Shown: positions 33,991-45,243 of the stretch, piece after piece
Numbering within the stretch: the first letter of the stretch is position 1
How the letters are laid out: each line of letters begins with the position of its first letter
Source of the DNA: Adiantum capillus-veneris
Taxonomy: Eukaryota > Streptophyta > Polypodiopsida > Polypodiales > Pteridaceae
NCBI GenBank assembly: GCA_014529385.2
Contig: CM043959.1
Location: 16,307,309-16,371,308 of the forward strand
Direction: 5' to 3'
Length of the DNA stretch: 64,000 nucleotides
Program-made: the position numbers and the translations under genes
Notes under the pieces: model-generated
Told to the model about the DNA's origin: nothing
The model's input: the letters and a program-made list of their open reading frames with translations, nothing else
Database searches by the model: none

Positions 33991-35260
33991 TAGGGTTGCA
34001 CTTGAGGTGAGAACCTAGCCCAACCTTAAGGTGCTTAAGGGCCAAGCTTGTGGTGGGAATTGGGCCTATGCATGAGGGGTTGAGGTGTCAAAAAGTCAAA
34101 GATTCAATCCCTACAAGGAGGGAGCGAGCCCTACATGAGGGGAGATGAGAGAGAACACCCACACACTCACACAAGGCATGCATGGTACAAAGAAAGCAAA
34201 AGGGACACTTGTCAAGTTCCTCCTCATGTTGCCCTCATTGTGTGCCTGAAGCCTATTGGTTGGCCACCCAAGGGGTCCAATGATAATTTAGGAGATTTAA
34301 TTAATTGATTTTGCATTTATCTAGCCCTCTCTCTCAAAGGGGAAAGGGGGGACACTTGTCTCAAGGCTACCCTTGCTGCTTGTAATGCCTCCTGCTTATG
34401 ATTGGCTAGGCCTAGAGGGGTCCAATGAGCTTCAAGCATGAGCTACAAGGGGGGGTTGACCCAAGCAAGCTAGGGGGTTTCTTAGGGGGTATACTCACCC
34501 ACGCACACTCAAAAACACTCTCATTGTGTGCTAGGCAAGGTGCAAGCTCCATCTCCTTCTCCAAGCTCCTTGAGAAGTTGAGAGCCTACACCAACACTCT
34601 TGGCTATGGAATGCAAATCCAACCAAGAGCTATGCTTCAATGCTTAAGCTTTCCATCTTCTCCATCTTCATTACTATGCTATTATGTATGCTAAGCAAGA
34701 AGAGTGATGATAAGTGAGGAATTATTTCTTTCTCCTATGGAAAATACTTATTCTTCCTCTTCCCTACCCTCATTCCCTGCTAGCTCTCTCCACCTTCGAA
34801 GGTGTTTGAGGTCTTGGGACTGAGGCTTGGGATAGTTAATGCTTTCCACAAAGTGCATGTTATGCTTATTGCAAGAAGGCTAATGGTTTATTGCAAGTAG
34901 ATTAGTTACTTAATGCAAGTAGATTAATTGTATTGCAATGTAGATTAATTGTTGCCTTAGGCACAAGTTGATGCATAAAAGTATACATCTTCATGCACTC
35001 AAATGATTTAGGGAACACAAAGACTAATGATGTTCATGAGTTCTTGACTATTTTCAAGCTAAGATTGATTGTTGATATTATGCAAAAGCTTGGTGTATGA
35101 AGCTTCCATCTCCATACTGCCAAAGAGGTTTCAAGGAACACAAAGATTGTATTGTACCAAGTCTCTCTTAATGAGAGAATCTATAATACAAATGCCTTTT
35201 GGAGGGGGGATCGGCTCCACGTAAATCCGGTCCTCAACTGTTGTCATATTCTCTAAAATC

Positions 35261-35282
35261 TCTCTCTCTCTCTCTCTCTCTC
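35261..35282. repeat. (CT)n microsatellite
   Basis: 22 bases of CT at the inner end of the left inverted-repeat arm. The right arm has GAGAGAGAG at the equivalent place (36160-36169). Confidence 0.9.
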
Positions 35283-35333
35283 GCAAAGGTATTGCTCATG
35301 CCTACTTAATTAAGTGTTATGATTAAGTTGCTA

Positions 35334-35797
35334 CTACCAATTAAGTCCACCATCTATGCTCTCAAAGTTGCTCACTCTAATTCTCTTAATTCCGCTATTC
35401 TCTAAGTTCATAGGCCATTTTCCATTACACCATTGTGGTGTTACTAAAATCTTAAATAACATGGCATGGGGTATGGCGGCTCTTTCTTTACATTGAGAGC
35501 CATCATTCACATACGATGAACGTCTCCCTTCATAGTAGGCTAGTAAACTCCCAACCAAGTCAACCGTCGTAAGGTTTGAACTTGTGCAAAATGCAGACCT
35601 ACTACCGTGGTATGAGCTTGACTCAAGTAGGCGTCTTGCTCCTTAGGATTAAGGCACAAAAGCATGATTCCATCCTTGTTTTTGCAATACAACCTTCCAG
35701 TCAGCAATTGATATATTGCTCTATCAATTGTGGTGTAATAGGGATTAGTATTTGGGAACGAAAAAATTCGCTCAAAGTTTGGGATTCCTCGTTTCAC
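35334..35797 (-). pseudogene. Ty3/gypsy integrase fragment 2
   Basis: A second, distinct RNase H-integrase linker on the minus strand: AIYQLLTGRLYCKNKDGIML (about 35720-35660), then AYLSQAHTTVVGLHFAQVQTLRRL and LGVY at 35540. In another frame CKERAAIPHAM follows (35500-35460). The H-H and C residues of the zinc-binding domain can be seen across the frame change. It lies in the spacer between the two inverted arms and differs clearly in sequence from fragment 1. Confidence 0.75.
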
Positions 35798-36164
35798 AAC
35801 ATTATCTTAACTAGAATGCCTATTTTGAGGGTCATGTCCCATTGGCATTTGATTGTTTCTCTAAACTGTTGCTATTGAGGTGGCTATTAAACATTGGTAG
35901 TTGCTTCTCTTCATTTCGTTGCCCACAATAATGCTTTTGCATCCAATTCTCACCTAAAGTTATCTCTTCTTGTAAGTTTTTTGGAGTCATGACTTAGAGC
36001 TCCTCTATAAAAAAAATTAGTGGTTAAAGTCTAAGGAGGCTTAGTAACTTCTAGGCACTCAAAAAAGGTGTCCTTGGTTGTAGCTAATTGCATGGGTTGC
36101 TAGTCATAGACTAGGTTCTGCAATAAAAGCAATGTGATGGTTGTCGCCATTCTTTTGTAAGAGA

Positions 36165-36938
36165 GAGAGTTTAGAGAACATGAAAACAGTTAAGGACCGG
36201 ATTTATGTGGAGCCGGTCCCCCCTCAAATAGGCATTTGTATTATAGATTCTCCCATCAAGAGAGACTTGGTATAATACAATCTTTGTGTTCCTTGTGACC
36301 TAGGTGATGCAATGAAGATGGAAAGCTTCATGCATCACGAGCATAACATAAACTTTGCAAAAAGCATTAACTATCCCAAGCCTCAGTCCCAAGGCCTCAA
36401 ACACCTTCAAAGGTGAAGAGAGCTAGCAGGGAATGAGGGTAGGGAAGAGGAAGAAGAAACATTTTATAGAAGAAAGAAATAGCTACTCACTTATCAGCAC
36501 TCTTCACCACAAGCTTGGGCTAGGTTCCCACCTCAAGTACAACCCTAGCATCTCAAGCATGACAAGCACCTCAAGCATCTCAATCATCGAGCACATCAAG
36601 CATCTCAGTCATCATGCACGACAAGCACCTCAAGCTTGGGCCGGGTTTCTACCTCAAGCACAACCCTAGCTTACCTAAGGTCAAAGAAATTTTAACACTA
36701 ACCTTTGGAGGTCTTCAATGAAGCTAACCCTAAGGTCTTTAAGCTCCATTGGTTAGCCTTGCGCTCTTTGAAAAACCATCTCTCATATGGGCCCCCTTTA
36801 CCATTGGCCCGGTTTTGAGATAGATCTATAAGCACATGTCTATATCCTAACCCTTGTTCCCATTTATTCTCCCACATTAAATGATCAATTTAGTATGAGA
36901 AAATCATTTGGGTTGGTTAGCTATTAAATTTTATGACA
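36165..36938 (+). repeat. Large inverted repeat, right arm
   Basis: About 770 bases, the reverse complement of the left arm (33543-35285) without its middle 650 bases. It may be an LTR starting TGAAAACAG at 36181 and ending TTATGACA at 36938. No primer-binding site follows, and a gag-like reading frame starts at its end. Confidence 0.8.
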
Positions 36939-37306
36939 ACAATGCCTTCAACATTGGGATTGGGAGAATACATAGAGGAGAGGCATCCTCTGATCAACAA
37001 ACCAAACGTGAGATTCATTAGAACCAATGAAGCCATGAGAGTTCTGACGGATTACACTTACGATGGCTTATATAGATTCACAAACGGGGATCCATATATC
37101 TTTTACAAGTGTGTAGAGACCTATGCTAGAGAATTGATCATCCATAAGAATCTCTATGCGTTCACGTATACAGATGCCCACGCAATGCAAGTTTTGATGG
37201 TAGATAGTATGGACGTGAGTATATACTTGTTGATCCAATTGACCTAGAGAGATATATGTACAAGGGTACTCCAATCTCTACTTACTTTCAGTAAAAAATG
37301 ATGGCA
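36933..37306 (+). pseudogene. Start of the outer gypsy gag (5' piece)
   Basis: From the ATG at 36933 or 36945 about 100 residues are open (GLGEYIEERHPLINK, TDYTYDGLYRFTNGDPY). After a stop and some shifted bases they reach the copia insertion at 37307-37312. On the other side of the copia element the frame continues into a gag protein (41995 onward). I assign this piece to that gag because of continuity across the TATGA duplication. No motif is recognised in it. Confidence 0.6.
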
Positions 37307-37311
37307 TATGA
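37307..37311. other. Target-site duplication TATGA (left)
   Basis: Repeated at 41990-41994 after the copia 3' LTR. Confidence 0.92.
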
Positions 37312-37539
37312 TGTTACCATATACATGTGGTAGTGATGTGTGTGAACACATTAGGATCGCCGGGGCATTTTTTCCCTCTTTAGGAGGTTTTTCCCCTCGT
37401 GCATTGTAAATACACCCATTCATTCTAGGGCTATCGATCTTTCCATTGGACACTAAGTAACACACTCTCAGTTGTGTGTCTTGAGCTTCCTTCGTCTTCT
37501 CCAAGCTGTGTGTATTTCTCTGCAACCCTAATTCCAACA
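37312..37539 (+). repeat. 5' LTR of the copia element
   Basis: TGTTACCATATACATG to CTAATTCCAACA, with TTGTAAATACACCC as the weak TATA-like region near 37406. Confidence 0.93.
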
Positions 37540-37541
37540 AT

Positions 37542-37553
37542 TGGTATCAGAGC
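37542..37553 (+). other. Primer-binding site of the copia element
   Basis: TGGTATCAGAGC two bases after the 5' LTR. Exact initiator-methionine tRNA complement. Confidence 0.92.
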
Positions 37554-37831
37554 AGGTTGCATCCTCCCGGGCTTAGTCGCCAACAGTTCCAACACACGCC
37601 TGCTTACTTTCTCCAATTTCACATGCGGGTTCATTTCGGCCTCTGTTTCCACTATAGGCAGGTTTGCATAGGCAATTTCGTCATTTAGTGTAGAATTTTT
37701 GTCAATGCCATTTTTCTGCTGCATAACACGTCCCATACAGTCTACTGCAGGTTGTGCTATATAGCACGTGCTTGTCTCACTCAGTTTCTCCTCATTTTGA
37801 GCAGATTTCACATCAAGTGCGATCATTTTCC

Positions 37832-40800
37832 ATGGCTGACAACAACATAGATGTGTTTAAGATGTTTGCTGTCGAGGACAGGTTGGATGGGGACAATTAC
37901 CCTATGTGGGTTTACATGATGCAACATGTTTTTGTGTCAAAGGGTGTTTGGAATATTGTGCAGGGTGTTGATGTACGTCCTGGTTTTGAGGATGTTGCAG
38001 GTCTTACTACAAGGATTGCTGCTGTTAGAGTTGTTTTGACTACGGCAGAACAAGCTCGTTGGGATGTAAAGGATGCGCAGACTCATGCATTGATTACATT
38101 GTCTATAAAGCGCATCATTACTCCTCACATTCGTTCAGCGAAATGTGCAAAACAGGCTTGGGATATTTTAGTAGGTCTTTATGCAAGCCGCAATGAGGCT
38201 AAAAATTGCCTTGCTACGTAAAGAGATGGAATTGAAGACTATGCATGAGGAAGATGATATGGACACTTTCCTTGCTGGTGTTAAGGTTATCAATGAGCAA
38301 CTTATTTCTGCAGGTGAAGTCATTTCAAACAGTTCCCTTGTGCAGACTGTTCTTGATGCCTTACCAGATTCATACCAGACTTTTGCTAGTACTTGGAGAC
38401 TGATGACTCGAGGAAATCCTGAAGTTGTCAAGTTTGATGCATTATGTACAATGTTGTTGCAAGAGTCACTTTCCAGAAAAAACAGGACTAGGCAGCATGC
38501 AGTTGCGCAGGCTTTTATTGCTTCTCAAGAAAGGGTGGTAACAGCAATGCAGCCACTTCTTATGGTTCTGCTGCAAGTGGCAAAACTTCTGTTCCTAATG
38601 CTTCTGCTGGCAGCAATTCGTCTGGAAATTCTGGTGATAAGGGCAAAAAGAAGATGCGTTTCCATTATTGTAAAGCTAATGATCACTTGATCAAGCAGTG
38701 TCCTAAGTTGAAGGCGAAAGAGGCTAAGAAGAAAGAGGGTGGTTCCACTGCAAATGCTGGTTCCACTACAAACGCAGCCATTGTTGAGTCTTCTGTCAAA
38801 GGAGATTGTGATGCTGATGTTGATGCAGAATGGGCTTTTAGTGTAGAGTGTACTTACAATTCTGATGTCCATGATGCATGCATGTCAGTTGTTGCTGATT
38901 CACATGTGTGGTATTTTGACAGTGGTGCTACAAAGCACAATACCTCACATCATGAATTATTCACCTCTCTCGAGTCTGTCCCTCATGGGAATTCAGTCAC
39001 TTGTGCCAACAATGCCTCTTATCCGGTTCAAGGGGTTGGTAAGATTGTGCTTACTGCTGCAAATGGCACTTCTTTCACACTTGTTGATGCACTTTATGTA
39101 CTTGGGATCAAGAATAATCTTTTGTCTGTATCTGCATTTGCTGACTTGAACTTGTAGTCAAATTTGTGGATGACAGATGTACAGTTTATGATCTCAGTTT
39201 TGGTGATGAAATTGTTGCATCTGGCCTTTTGTGCCGTGGGTTATATAAGCTCACTTTGTATGACAAGTATGGACAAAATTTTGCAAATGTAGTTGCAAAT
39301 TCAAGGGCTGTTTCAGATGCAAAACTGTGGCATGCACGTTTTGGGCATCTGAATTTTGCCAGTTTGCCGCGTTTGTAGAAATCTGATATGGTTGCTTCTT
39401 TGCCACCTCTTGAAGCACCTGTCAAACATGTTTGTGAAGGCTATATTTTGGGTAAGATGCAGTGTTCAAAGTTTCCAAAGGATGGTTCAGTTAGGGCCAC
39501 ATGGAGGTTGCAGCTTGTGCATAGTGATGTTTGTGGGCCCATGCAAACTCCGTCCTTGGGCAATTAACTTTACTTTGTGACTTTCATTGATGATTACTCT
39601 AGGCATGCATGGGTATTTCCGCTTAAAGCGAAGTCCGAAGTTTTTATGTGCTTCAAACAATTTCTGGCTATGGCTGGAAATGTATTGAAATGTACTATGG
39701 GTACCCTCCATTCCGATCGAGGGGGGGAGTATACATCTCATGAATTTAATGCATTTCTGGCTAGACGTGGGATAAAACACTAATGTACAGTGCCTTATAC
39801 ACCTCAGCAAAATGGTGTTGCTGAGAGGAAAAACAGGTCACTTACGGAAATGGCACGATGTATGGTCAAAACTCAAGCTTTGCCGCATTCTTTTTGGCTT
39901 GAGGCCATCATGTGTGTCACTTATGTACTTAACAGGTGTCCTACAAAAGCTTTGCAGTCTATTACTCCATATGAAAACATGGCATGATAGAAAGCTTTCT
40001 ATTGAGCAGATGCATGTTTTTGGCTGTTTGGCATATGCTTTGGTGCCATAAACACAACGCAAAAAATTGGATGATAAGAGTGTCAAATGTATTTTTGTTG
40101 GTTATAGTGCTGAAAGCAAAGGTTACATGTTGTATCATCCGCAAACAAAGCGTATTTTGGTTTCACGAGATGTAGTGCTTGTGGAAGATTCTGTTCAGCC
40201 CTTGCTGTCATGTAATAGAGACAATAATGTAAGCTCACAGGACATTTATGACACTTTGTTGCCTCTTTCAGTGGTGGAAGTTCGAATGTAAATTCCAATG
40301 AGGCAAATGTACAATCTTTGGGGGTTTCCAAAAATGTTACAGATCAGCCTATTACTGATACAGATGTACATGATGTACTTTATGAGGAAAGGACTGAAAA
40401 TGAGCAAGCTAGAGGTATGCCAAAATGACTGGTGCATACATTGCATGACAGTAAATTGGATGCACCTTTATCTAGTCGTACTCGTTCAGGATCTTATCTA
40501 GTCGTACTCGTTCAGGATCTGGCCATGCATCTTATGCATTGGATTGTTATGCTTTGGCTGTGTCGAGCTTACATGATGTTGAGGAACCTCTGTCTTTTGA
40601 TGAAGCACAACATTCAAAATATTGGATGGTTGCCATGCAATCAAAATATGATGCACTTATAGAAAATGACACATGGACTTTATGTGATTTACCTCCTGGC
40701 AAAAAGGCCATTGGTACGAAGTAGGTTTACAAGTTGAAATGCAAGCCGGATGGTGAGATCGATCGCCATAAGGCCCGACTTGTTGCAAAGGGTTATGCAC

Positions 40801-41640
40801 AACAAAAAGGCATAGATTGTGAAGAGACTTTTTCTCCCACTTGTCGTATGACTATTGTGCGTTTTCTATATGCATTGGGAGCTCATTTTGGTTGGGATGT
40901 ACATCAATCAGACATTGTTATTGCTTTCTTGAATGGTGACATGTTTGAGGAAGTTTATGTAACGCAGTCTCGCGGTTTTGTCAAGAAAGGACAAGAGGAC
41001 AAAGTGTGCAGATGTAAGAAGGCTTTGTATGGGTTGAAGCAATCTTCTCGTGCTTGGTATGAGAAAGCTGACACTCATTTGGTCAAACGAGGCTTTTGTA
41101 ACAATCCAACAGAAAGCACATTGTATGTCAAGCGTGAGGGCGATGTACTTCTCATTGTTGTTCTTTATGTGGACGATTTGCTGATCACTGGTCCCAATGA
41201 GGCACATATTGTTGAATTTAAGGCTGATTTGAATGCTACTTTCAAGATGAAAGATTTGGGGATGTTGCATCATTATTTGGGCATACAATTTAAGCAGTGT
41301 GATGGTGGTATTGCCTTGTGTCAGAAACTTACATAAAGACATTGCTATGTAAGGTTGGACTTGAGGATTGCAAACCTATTGCCACTCCCATGGAAACTTA
41401 CATAGAGACATTGTTATGTAAGGTTGGACTTGAGGATTGCAAACCTATTGCCACTCCCATGGAAACATGTTTGAAGTTGAGTCTACATGATACTGGCGAT
41501 CCTGCTGATGTCACTCTTTACCAAACTGTTGTTGGCTGCCTCATTGATGTATGCAACACAAGGCCAGTTACTCAGTTTGCAGTCTGACAAGTCAACAGAT
41601 TTATGCATAGCCCAGGGTCTAAGCATTGGTAGGCTTCAAG
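37832..41640 (+). pseudogene. Copia gag-pol polyprotein (broken)
   Basis: Gag starts MADNNIDVFKMFAVEDRLDG at 37832 (YPMWVYMM, GVWNIV). It shifts frame near 38190 and 38540. The zinc knuckle near 38660 has Phe in place of the first Cys (FHYCKANDHLIKQC). The protease motif YFDSGATKH is at about 38915. GAG-pre-integrase (LWHARFGHLNF) is at 39330. The integrase core has HSDVCGP, DDYSRHAWVF, LHSDRGGEY and QQNGVAERKN (39520-39840), with all three acidic residues readable but in two frames. RT (40620-41336) has ARLVAKGYAQ, FLNGDMFEEVY, KALYGLKQSSRAWY and the catalytic VLYVDDLLITG near 41165. It ends at a TAA (41334). A duplicated segment, GCLIDVCNTRPVTQF and a truncated RNase H start follow. At least eight stops or shifts. 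Confidence 0.92.
41324..41461 (+). repeat. 69-base in-frame tandem duplication in copia pol
   Basis: GAAACTTACATA...CCACTCCCATG occurs at 41324-41392 and again at 41393-41461 with three or so changes. It repeats 23 codons (ETLLCKVGLEDCKPIATPM). The duplication adjoins the point where RNase H is lost. Confidence 0.92.
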
Positions 41641-41747
41641 ATTATTTTTCGCTAAAGCTTTAGGCTTACTCCCCTTTGTGGACTGATCATGTCCTCAGGG
41701 CATGGCACTTCCCTTTACTCATGTGCCAGCTCTCGTTCACCGCATCA

Positions 41748-41759
41748 CTCTAGGGGGGA
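41748..41759 (+). other. Polypurine tract of the copia element
   Basis: TCTAGGGGGGAT, ending at the 3' LTR start. Confidence 0.8.
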
Positions 41760-41760
41760 T

Positions 41761-41989
41761 TGGTTACCATATACATGTGGTAGTTATGTGTGTGAACACA
41801 CTAGGACCGCCGGGGCATTTTTTCCCTCTTTAGGAGGGTTTTTCCCCCGTGCATTGTATATACGCCCATTCATTCTAGGGCTATTGATCTTTCCATTGCA
41901 CACTAAGTAACACACCCTCAGTTGTGTGCCTTGAGCTTCCTTCATCTTCTCCAAGCTGTGTGCGTTTCTCTGCAACCCTAATTCCAACA
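41761..41989 (+). repeat. 3' LTR of the copia element
   Basis: TGGTTACCATATACATG to CCAACA, with one extra G near the start relative to the 5' LTR. The TATGA duplication follows (41990-41994). Confidence 0.92.
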
Positions 41990-41994
41990 TATGA

Positions 41995-43296
41995 TATATC
42001 AAAGAGGATTCCATCGGGATTTTCTCCAAGACGAGGGGTGAGAGCTAGAGACATCTCTCCAAGAGACCACAAATTGGTTAGATTAGTGACTCAACCACAA
42101 AGATTAAGACCATATCAAGTGGCTCAATGTGTCAAAACAAAATACAATGGGTCAAGGGATCCATATGCTCATGTCTCACTCTTCATACAAGTTTTGAGGG
42201 CTGAACGAATTGCAGATTTCTATACTTAGTATGAGGGATTTGGGTTGACATTGGAAGGAACAGCCTTGAATTGGTTCCAACCACTAAATAGAGTTAATTT
42301 TCTCAACATAGCACAACTGTTACAAAAAATTGTAGAGGAGTTCTTGAAAAGGGGGATCAAACACAACACAGTGTCCCAAATCTACACTTTCAAACAGAAA
42401 AATGATGAGAAATTGAAGGAAGTTTTGCTTCGCTTCAAACAATACATAGATAGATATCCTGTGAGAGAGCTATCGCAAGATAAGAGACTGTCAGTTCTCT
42501 TCATTGAGGGATTAAATAACGAGACTTTAAAAGAGGACCTACATTCACAAGGATGCATGAGGTTTGAGGAAGTCACTAGAGAAGCTCTTTATCTAGTTGA
42601 CAATTGCAAGGCCTACGAAGAGGTGACTGAAGATACAGACAACGCAATTAGTAGAGCCTCATCTCCGAAGAGCAAATCAACAACAAAGAGAGATGTTCAA
42701 ACTCTTTGGGAACAAATCATTGATCAAGTGGTCAAGGGGGTGATTAGAAGAATAAACCAAGGCTACAAACAAAACTTAAATGTGTGACAACCTCAATTGA
42801 GGAGATGTAATACTTATGGAGGGGATCATCCCACTCCATGGTGTAGCACTCAATTAAAGCTGCAACAAATGCTAGGGCAACAACCGCATCTTCTAAATGA
42901 TGGTAGATTAGTAGTCAATTGCACTCAGCCAATGCATGTGCCACGAGTCGTAAAAAATCAGTCTCCATGGATGTGAATACGCTCATGTTCATAGCCAATC
43001 AGGAGTATGGTTTGAAGAACATTCTTACCAGGCAAGAACAACCATTGGCTGGATCAACAACTATGAGACAAGAAGGCCCATGCTATGAATGTGGAGGTGA
43101 CTGTTGGGGACGAGGTTGTCCAAACAAGGGTCCACAAATAGAATTCTTTGTGTTTTGTGATGGATGTGGGAGAGATCATCTACTCCAAAACTATGCTAAG
43201 AATCCAAACTACAAAGGGAAAGCAACAATGAATAATGTAGGCATGATGCCCTCTTCAAGCGGATCCAAGGTAGAACCCGCCATTCCTTTAAGGTGA
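41995..43296 (+). pseudogene. Outer Ty3/gypsy gag with degenerate zinc fingers
   Basis: Continues the gag cut by the copia element. AQCVKTKYNGSRDPYAHVSLF (near 42115) and LTLEGTALNWFQPLN (42245-42290) mark the retrotransposon gag domain. IVEEFLKRGIKHNTV, KQKNDEKLKEVLLRFKQY and LFIEGLNNETLKEDL follow. A stop at 42230 and one at 42785 interrupt it. Near 43080-43200 a Cys-rich stretch (CYECGGDCWGRGCPNKG, FCDGCGRDHLLQNYAK) looks like one or two zinc knuckles, the second with the last Cys changed to Tyr. This gag differs from those of both chromodomain elements in the window. Confidence 0.82.
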
Positions 43297-44340
43297 TGAC
43301 TCGAGCTCAAGCTCAAGAAGCTCCCAAAAATACAATTGTTGAGGAGGAACCCACATTGCCACCTCAAACAGAAATCGATAACTTATCGGTGAGAACTGGA
43401 AGAAAATCGTGGAAATCCAAAAGGGAAAAAAATGAAATCAAAGAGGCTACAGGAGAAAGATACTTTGGAAACTGAATTGCATCAAACAAAAGAACAGCTT
43501 AGACGAGAGCAAGAAAGCAAGAAAAATGCAAAGGGACCTAAAGAGTCAAAGACTAACTCGGGAGGTTCAGTCTTGATCGACAAAGTCTTTGAATCCTTAG
43601 ATGCAATTTTGAAGGCCTATGAAGCTAGGCTAAAACTAAATCAAACCCAAGAGTATATATGGTTGACTTATCCTCATCCATTGTATGAAAAAGAGAGGCT
43701 GCAAATGTGCAAGGAGCTCATCCAAACGGCCCAAGCTCTTATGGAACCACATGTTCCATATGCTCCAAAAACGGAGGTGCTAATCCGCCAAAAAATCCAG
43801 GAAATGGAGAGCCATGGTATTGTAAATAGAGACCAAGAAGAGTCGAGAGTTTAGGCACCTTTAGATACAAGGAAAGTAGCCAATATCACAGATGGGGTGG
43901 GCTCACAAGCAGTAATGTCAATCCTAGAGGTAGGGCCACCACAATCCTTATGGGAATCGATTAGAAACCAAAAAGATGGTATTGCCACCTTACAATTAGC
44001 ACCTATCCATGAAATAAATATGGATCACAAAATTTTCTCAAGGGATATAAGATCTTTATATGGGGATGCCAGGTCTGCCACATGTGAAGAGAGCAAACCA
44101 CACTCTCTACAAACTTTGCCATCTTTCATAGGAGAACTAAAAACAAAATCGGAGGTTAAAATGGTACCTTCTCAGTGGAAAGCCACACCAAAAATGATGG
44201 ATACCAAGAGCTTGCATGATTTGATGTCTTCTCCTATACAATGCACACTTTATCTCTTAGAGCTACTAAAAATTAGACCACACTTATGGGGCCAAACGGA
44301 CAAACACCTGGAGAAGATGGGGTTGAAAATCCCTTAAACA
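43297..44340 (+). other. Gag-protease linker of the outer gypsy element
   Basis: Open frames at 43293-43475, 43432-43854 and 43897-44337 are Lys/Glu/Gln-rich, with coiled-coil potential near 43480-43560 (LHQTKEQLRREQESKKN). They contain YPHPLYEKERLQMCKELIQ, which I cannot assign. They lie between the zinc-finger region and the protease and probably once formed one polyprotein. Confidence 0.55.
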
Positions 44341-44364
44341 CATGAACAACTTACGGACAAAAAC

Positions 44365-45243
44365 ATGGATGACACCTCGCCTAAGAAACCACAGACAAAG
44401 CCAATACCAGTAAATAAGGTGGGTGATTATTGCGAAGGTGATGAAGGAAACACCACCTTACCACTTGAGTACAAAGGAGTAAAGATGGTTGTTATATTAG
44501 ATAGTGGGACAGGAACTGCCATTGCAACCAAAGAGATGTGGGAAAAAATAGGGGAAGCCTGCTCTTAGGAAAACTTGAATGAAATTGCAATTAGCGGATG
44601 GATACGTGGAGAGACCAATAGGAATATTAGAACAAATCATTGTATCCTCTGTGGCATTGAGTATGAGTACACCTTCGCCATAATGAATTTTGACAAGAGT
44701 AGCAACGTTGATATCATATTGGGCAAACCATTCATGCCTCAGCTCAAAATGGTACAAGACTAGGGCTATGACTATATCTACTCGAGACACAAAGAGGTCA
44801 CTACAAAAATTAGTGTCAAAGATCATAGTTATAGAGATGTAGAGCAAACCTTGGGGGAAGAACTACACTCCTCAACTGAAGAAGAAAAGGAGGTACCTGC
44901 TTGGTTGGAGAGCAAAGCGCATATTTGGATGTGCGGAGCTTCGGAGTGTGGAAGTCTTAGAAAGGAAGATTGCATCCTAGAGCGTTCAGTAGAAGATGAA
45001 GCTTATATTAAGGAACCATTTCCAGAGGATTTGTTTGAACCTTTTGGATGGGAGCAAATACTGGCGACTCTTAATGTTTGCGTAAATGAGGCAACCAATA
45101 GCAAATTTTGTGATGAAATTGGCTATGACATAACTCCCTTATTTACAATAAAGGTGTTGAAGGAAGCTAGTGAAGTTTGTGAGTGTGAAAGCAAAAAAGG
45201 TGAGACAAATGGCTACGTCTTGGAACATGATACCATAGTGTAA
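44365..45243 (+). pseudogene. Retropepsin-like protease of the outer gypsy element
   Basis: GVKMVVILDSGTGTAIATKEMWEKIG (about 44475-44560) contains the D-S-G aspartic protease motif followed by the flap-side pattern. SNVDIILGKPFMPQL (near 44700-44750) is the typical I-L-G-x-x-F/W block at the end of retropepsins. Stops at 44566 and 44761 break it. The downstream frame (44851-45243) is acidic with several Cys residues and no known domain. RT is not found after it, which is unusual for a gag-protease region. Confidence 0.8.

Larger units (their letters stand above)
33543..35285 (-). repeat. Large inverted repeat, left arm
   Basis: The reverse complement matches 36165-36938, including GGACCGGATTTAYGTGGAGC, CCCAAGCCTCAGTCCC, TTCCCTGCTAGCTCTC and the end GGTTGGTTAG...TTTTATGACA. 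This arm holds about 650 extra bases (roughly 34040-34690). Its TG...CA-like ends suggest an LTR, with the GA tract at its outer border. No reading frame in it is convincing. Confidence 0.8.
37312..41989 (+). mobile_element. Ty1/copia retrotransposon, inactivated
   Basis: 4678 bases with LTRs of about 228 bases, TATGA duplications, a primer-binding site and a purine tract. The coding order gag, protease, integrase, RT is the copia order. RNase H is mostly deleted: after the RT only fragments of the connection region remain before the purine tract. The LTRs differ at about 15 of 228 positions by eye. It interrupts the gag of an older gypsy element. Confidence 0.94.
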
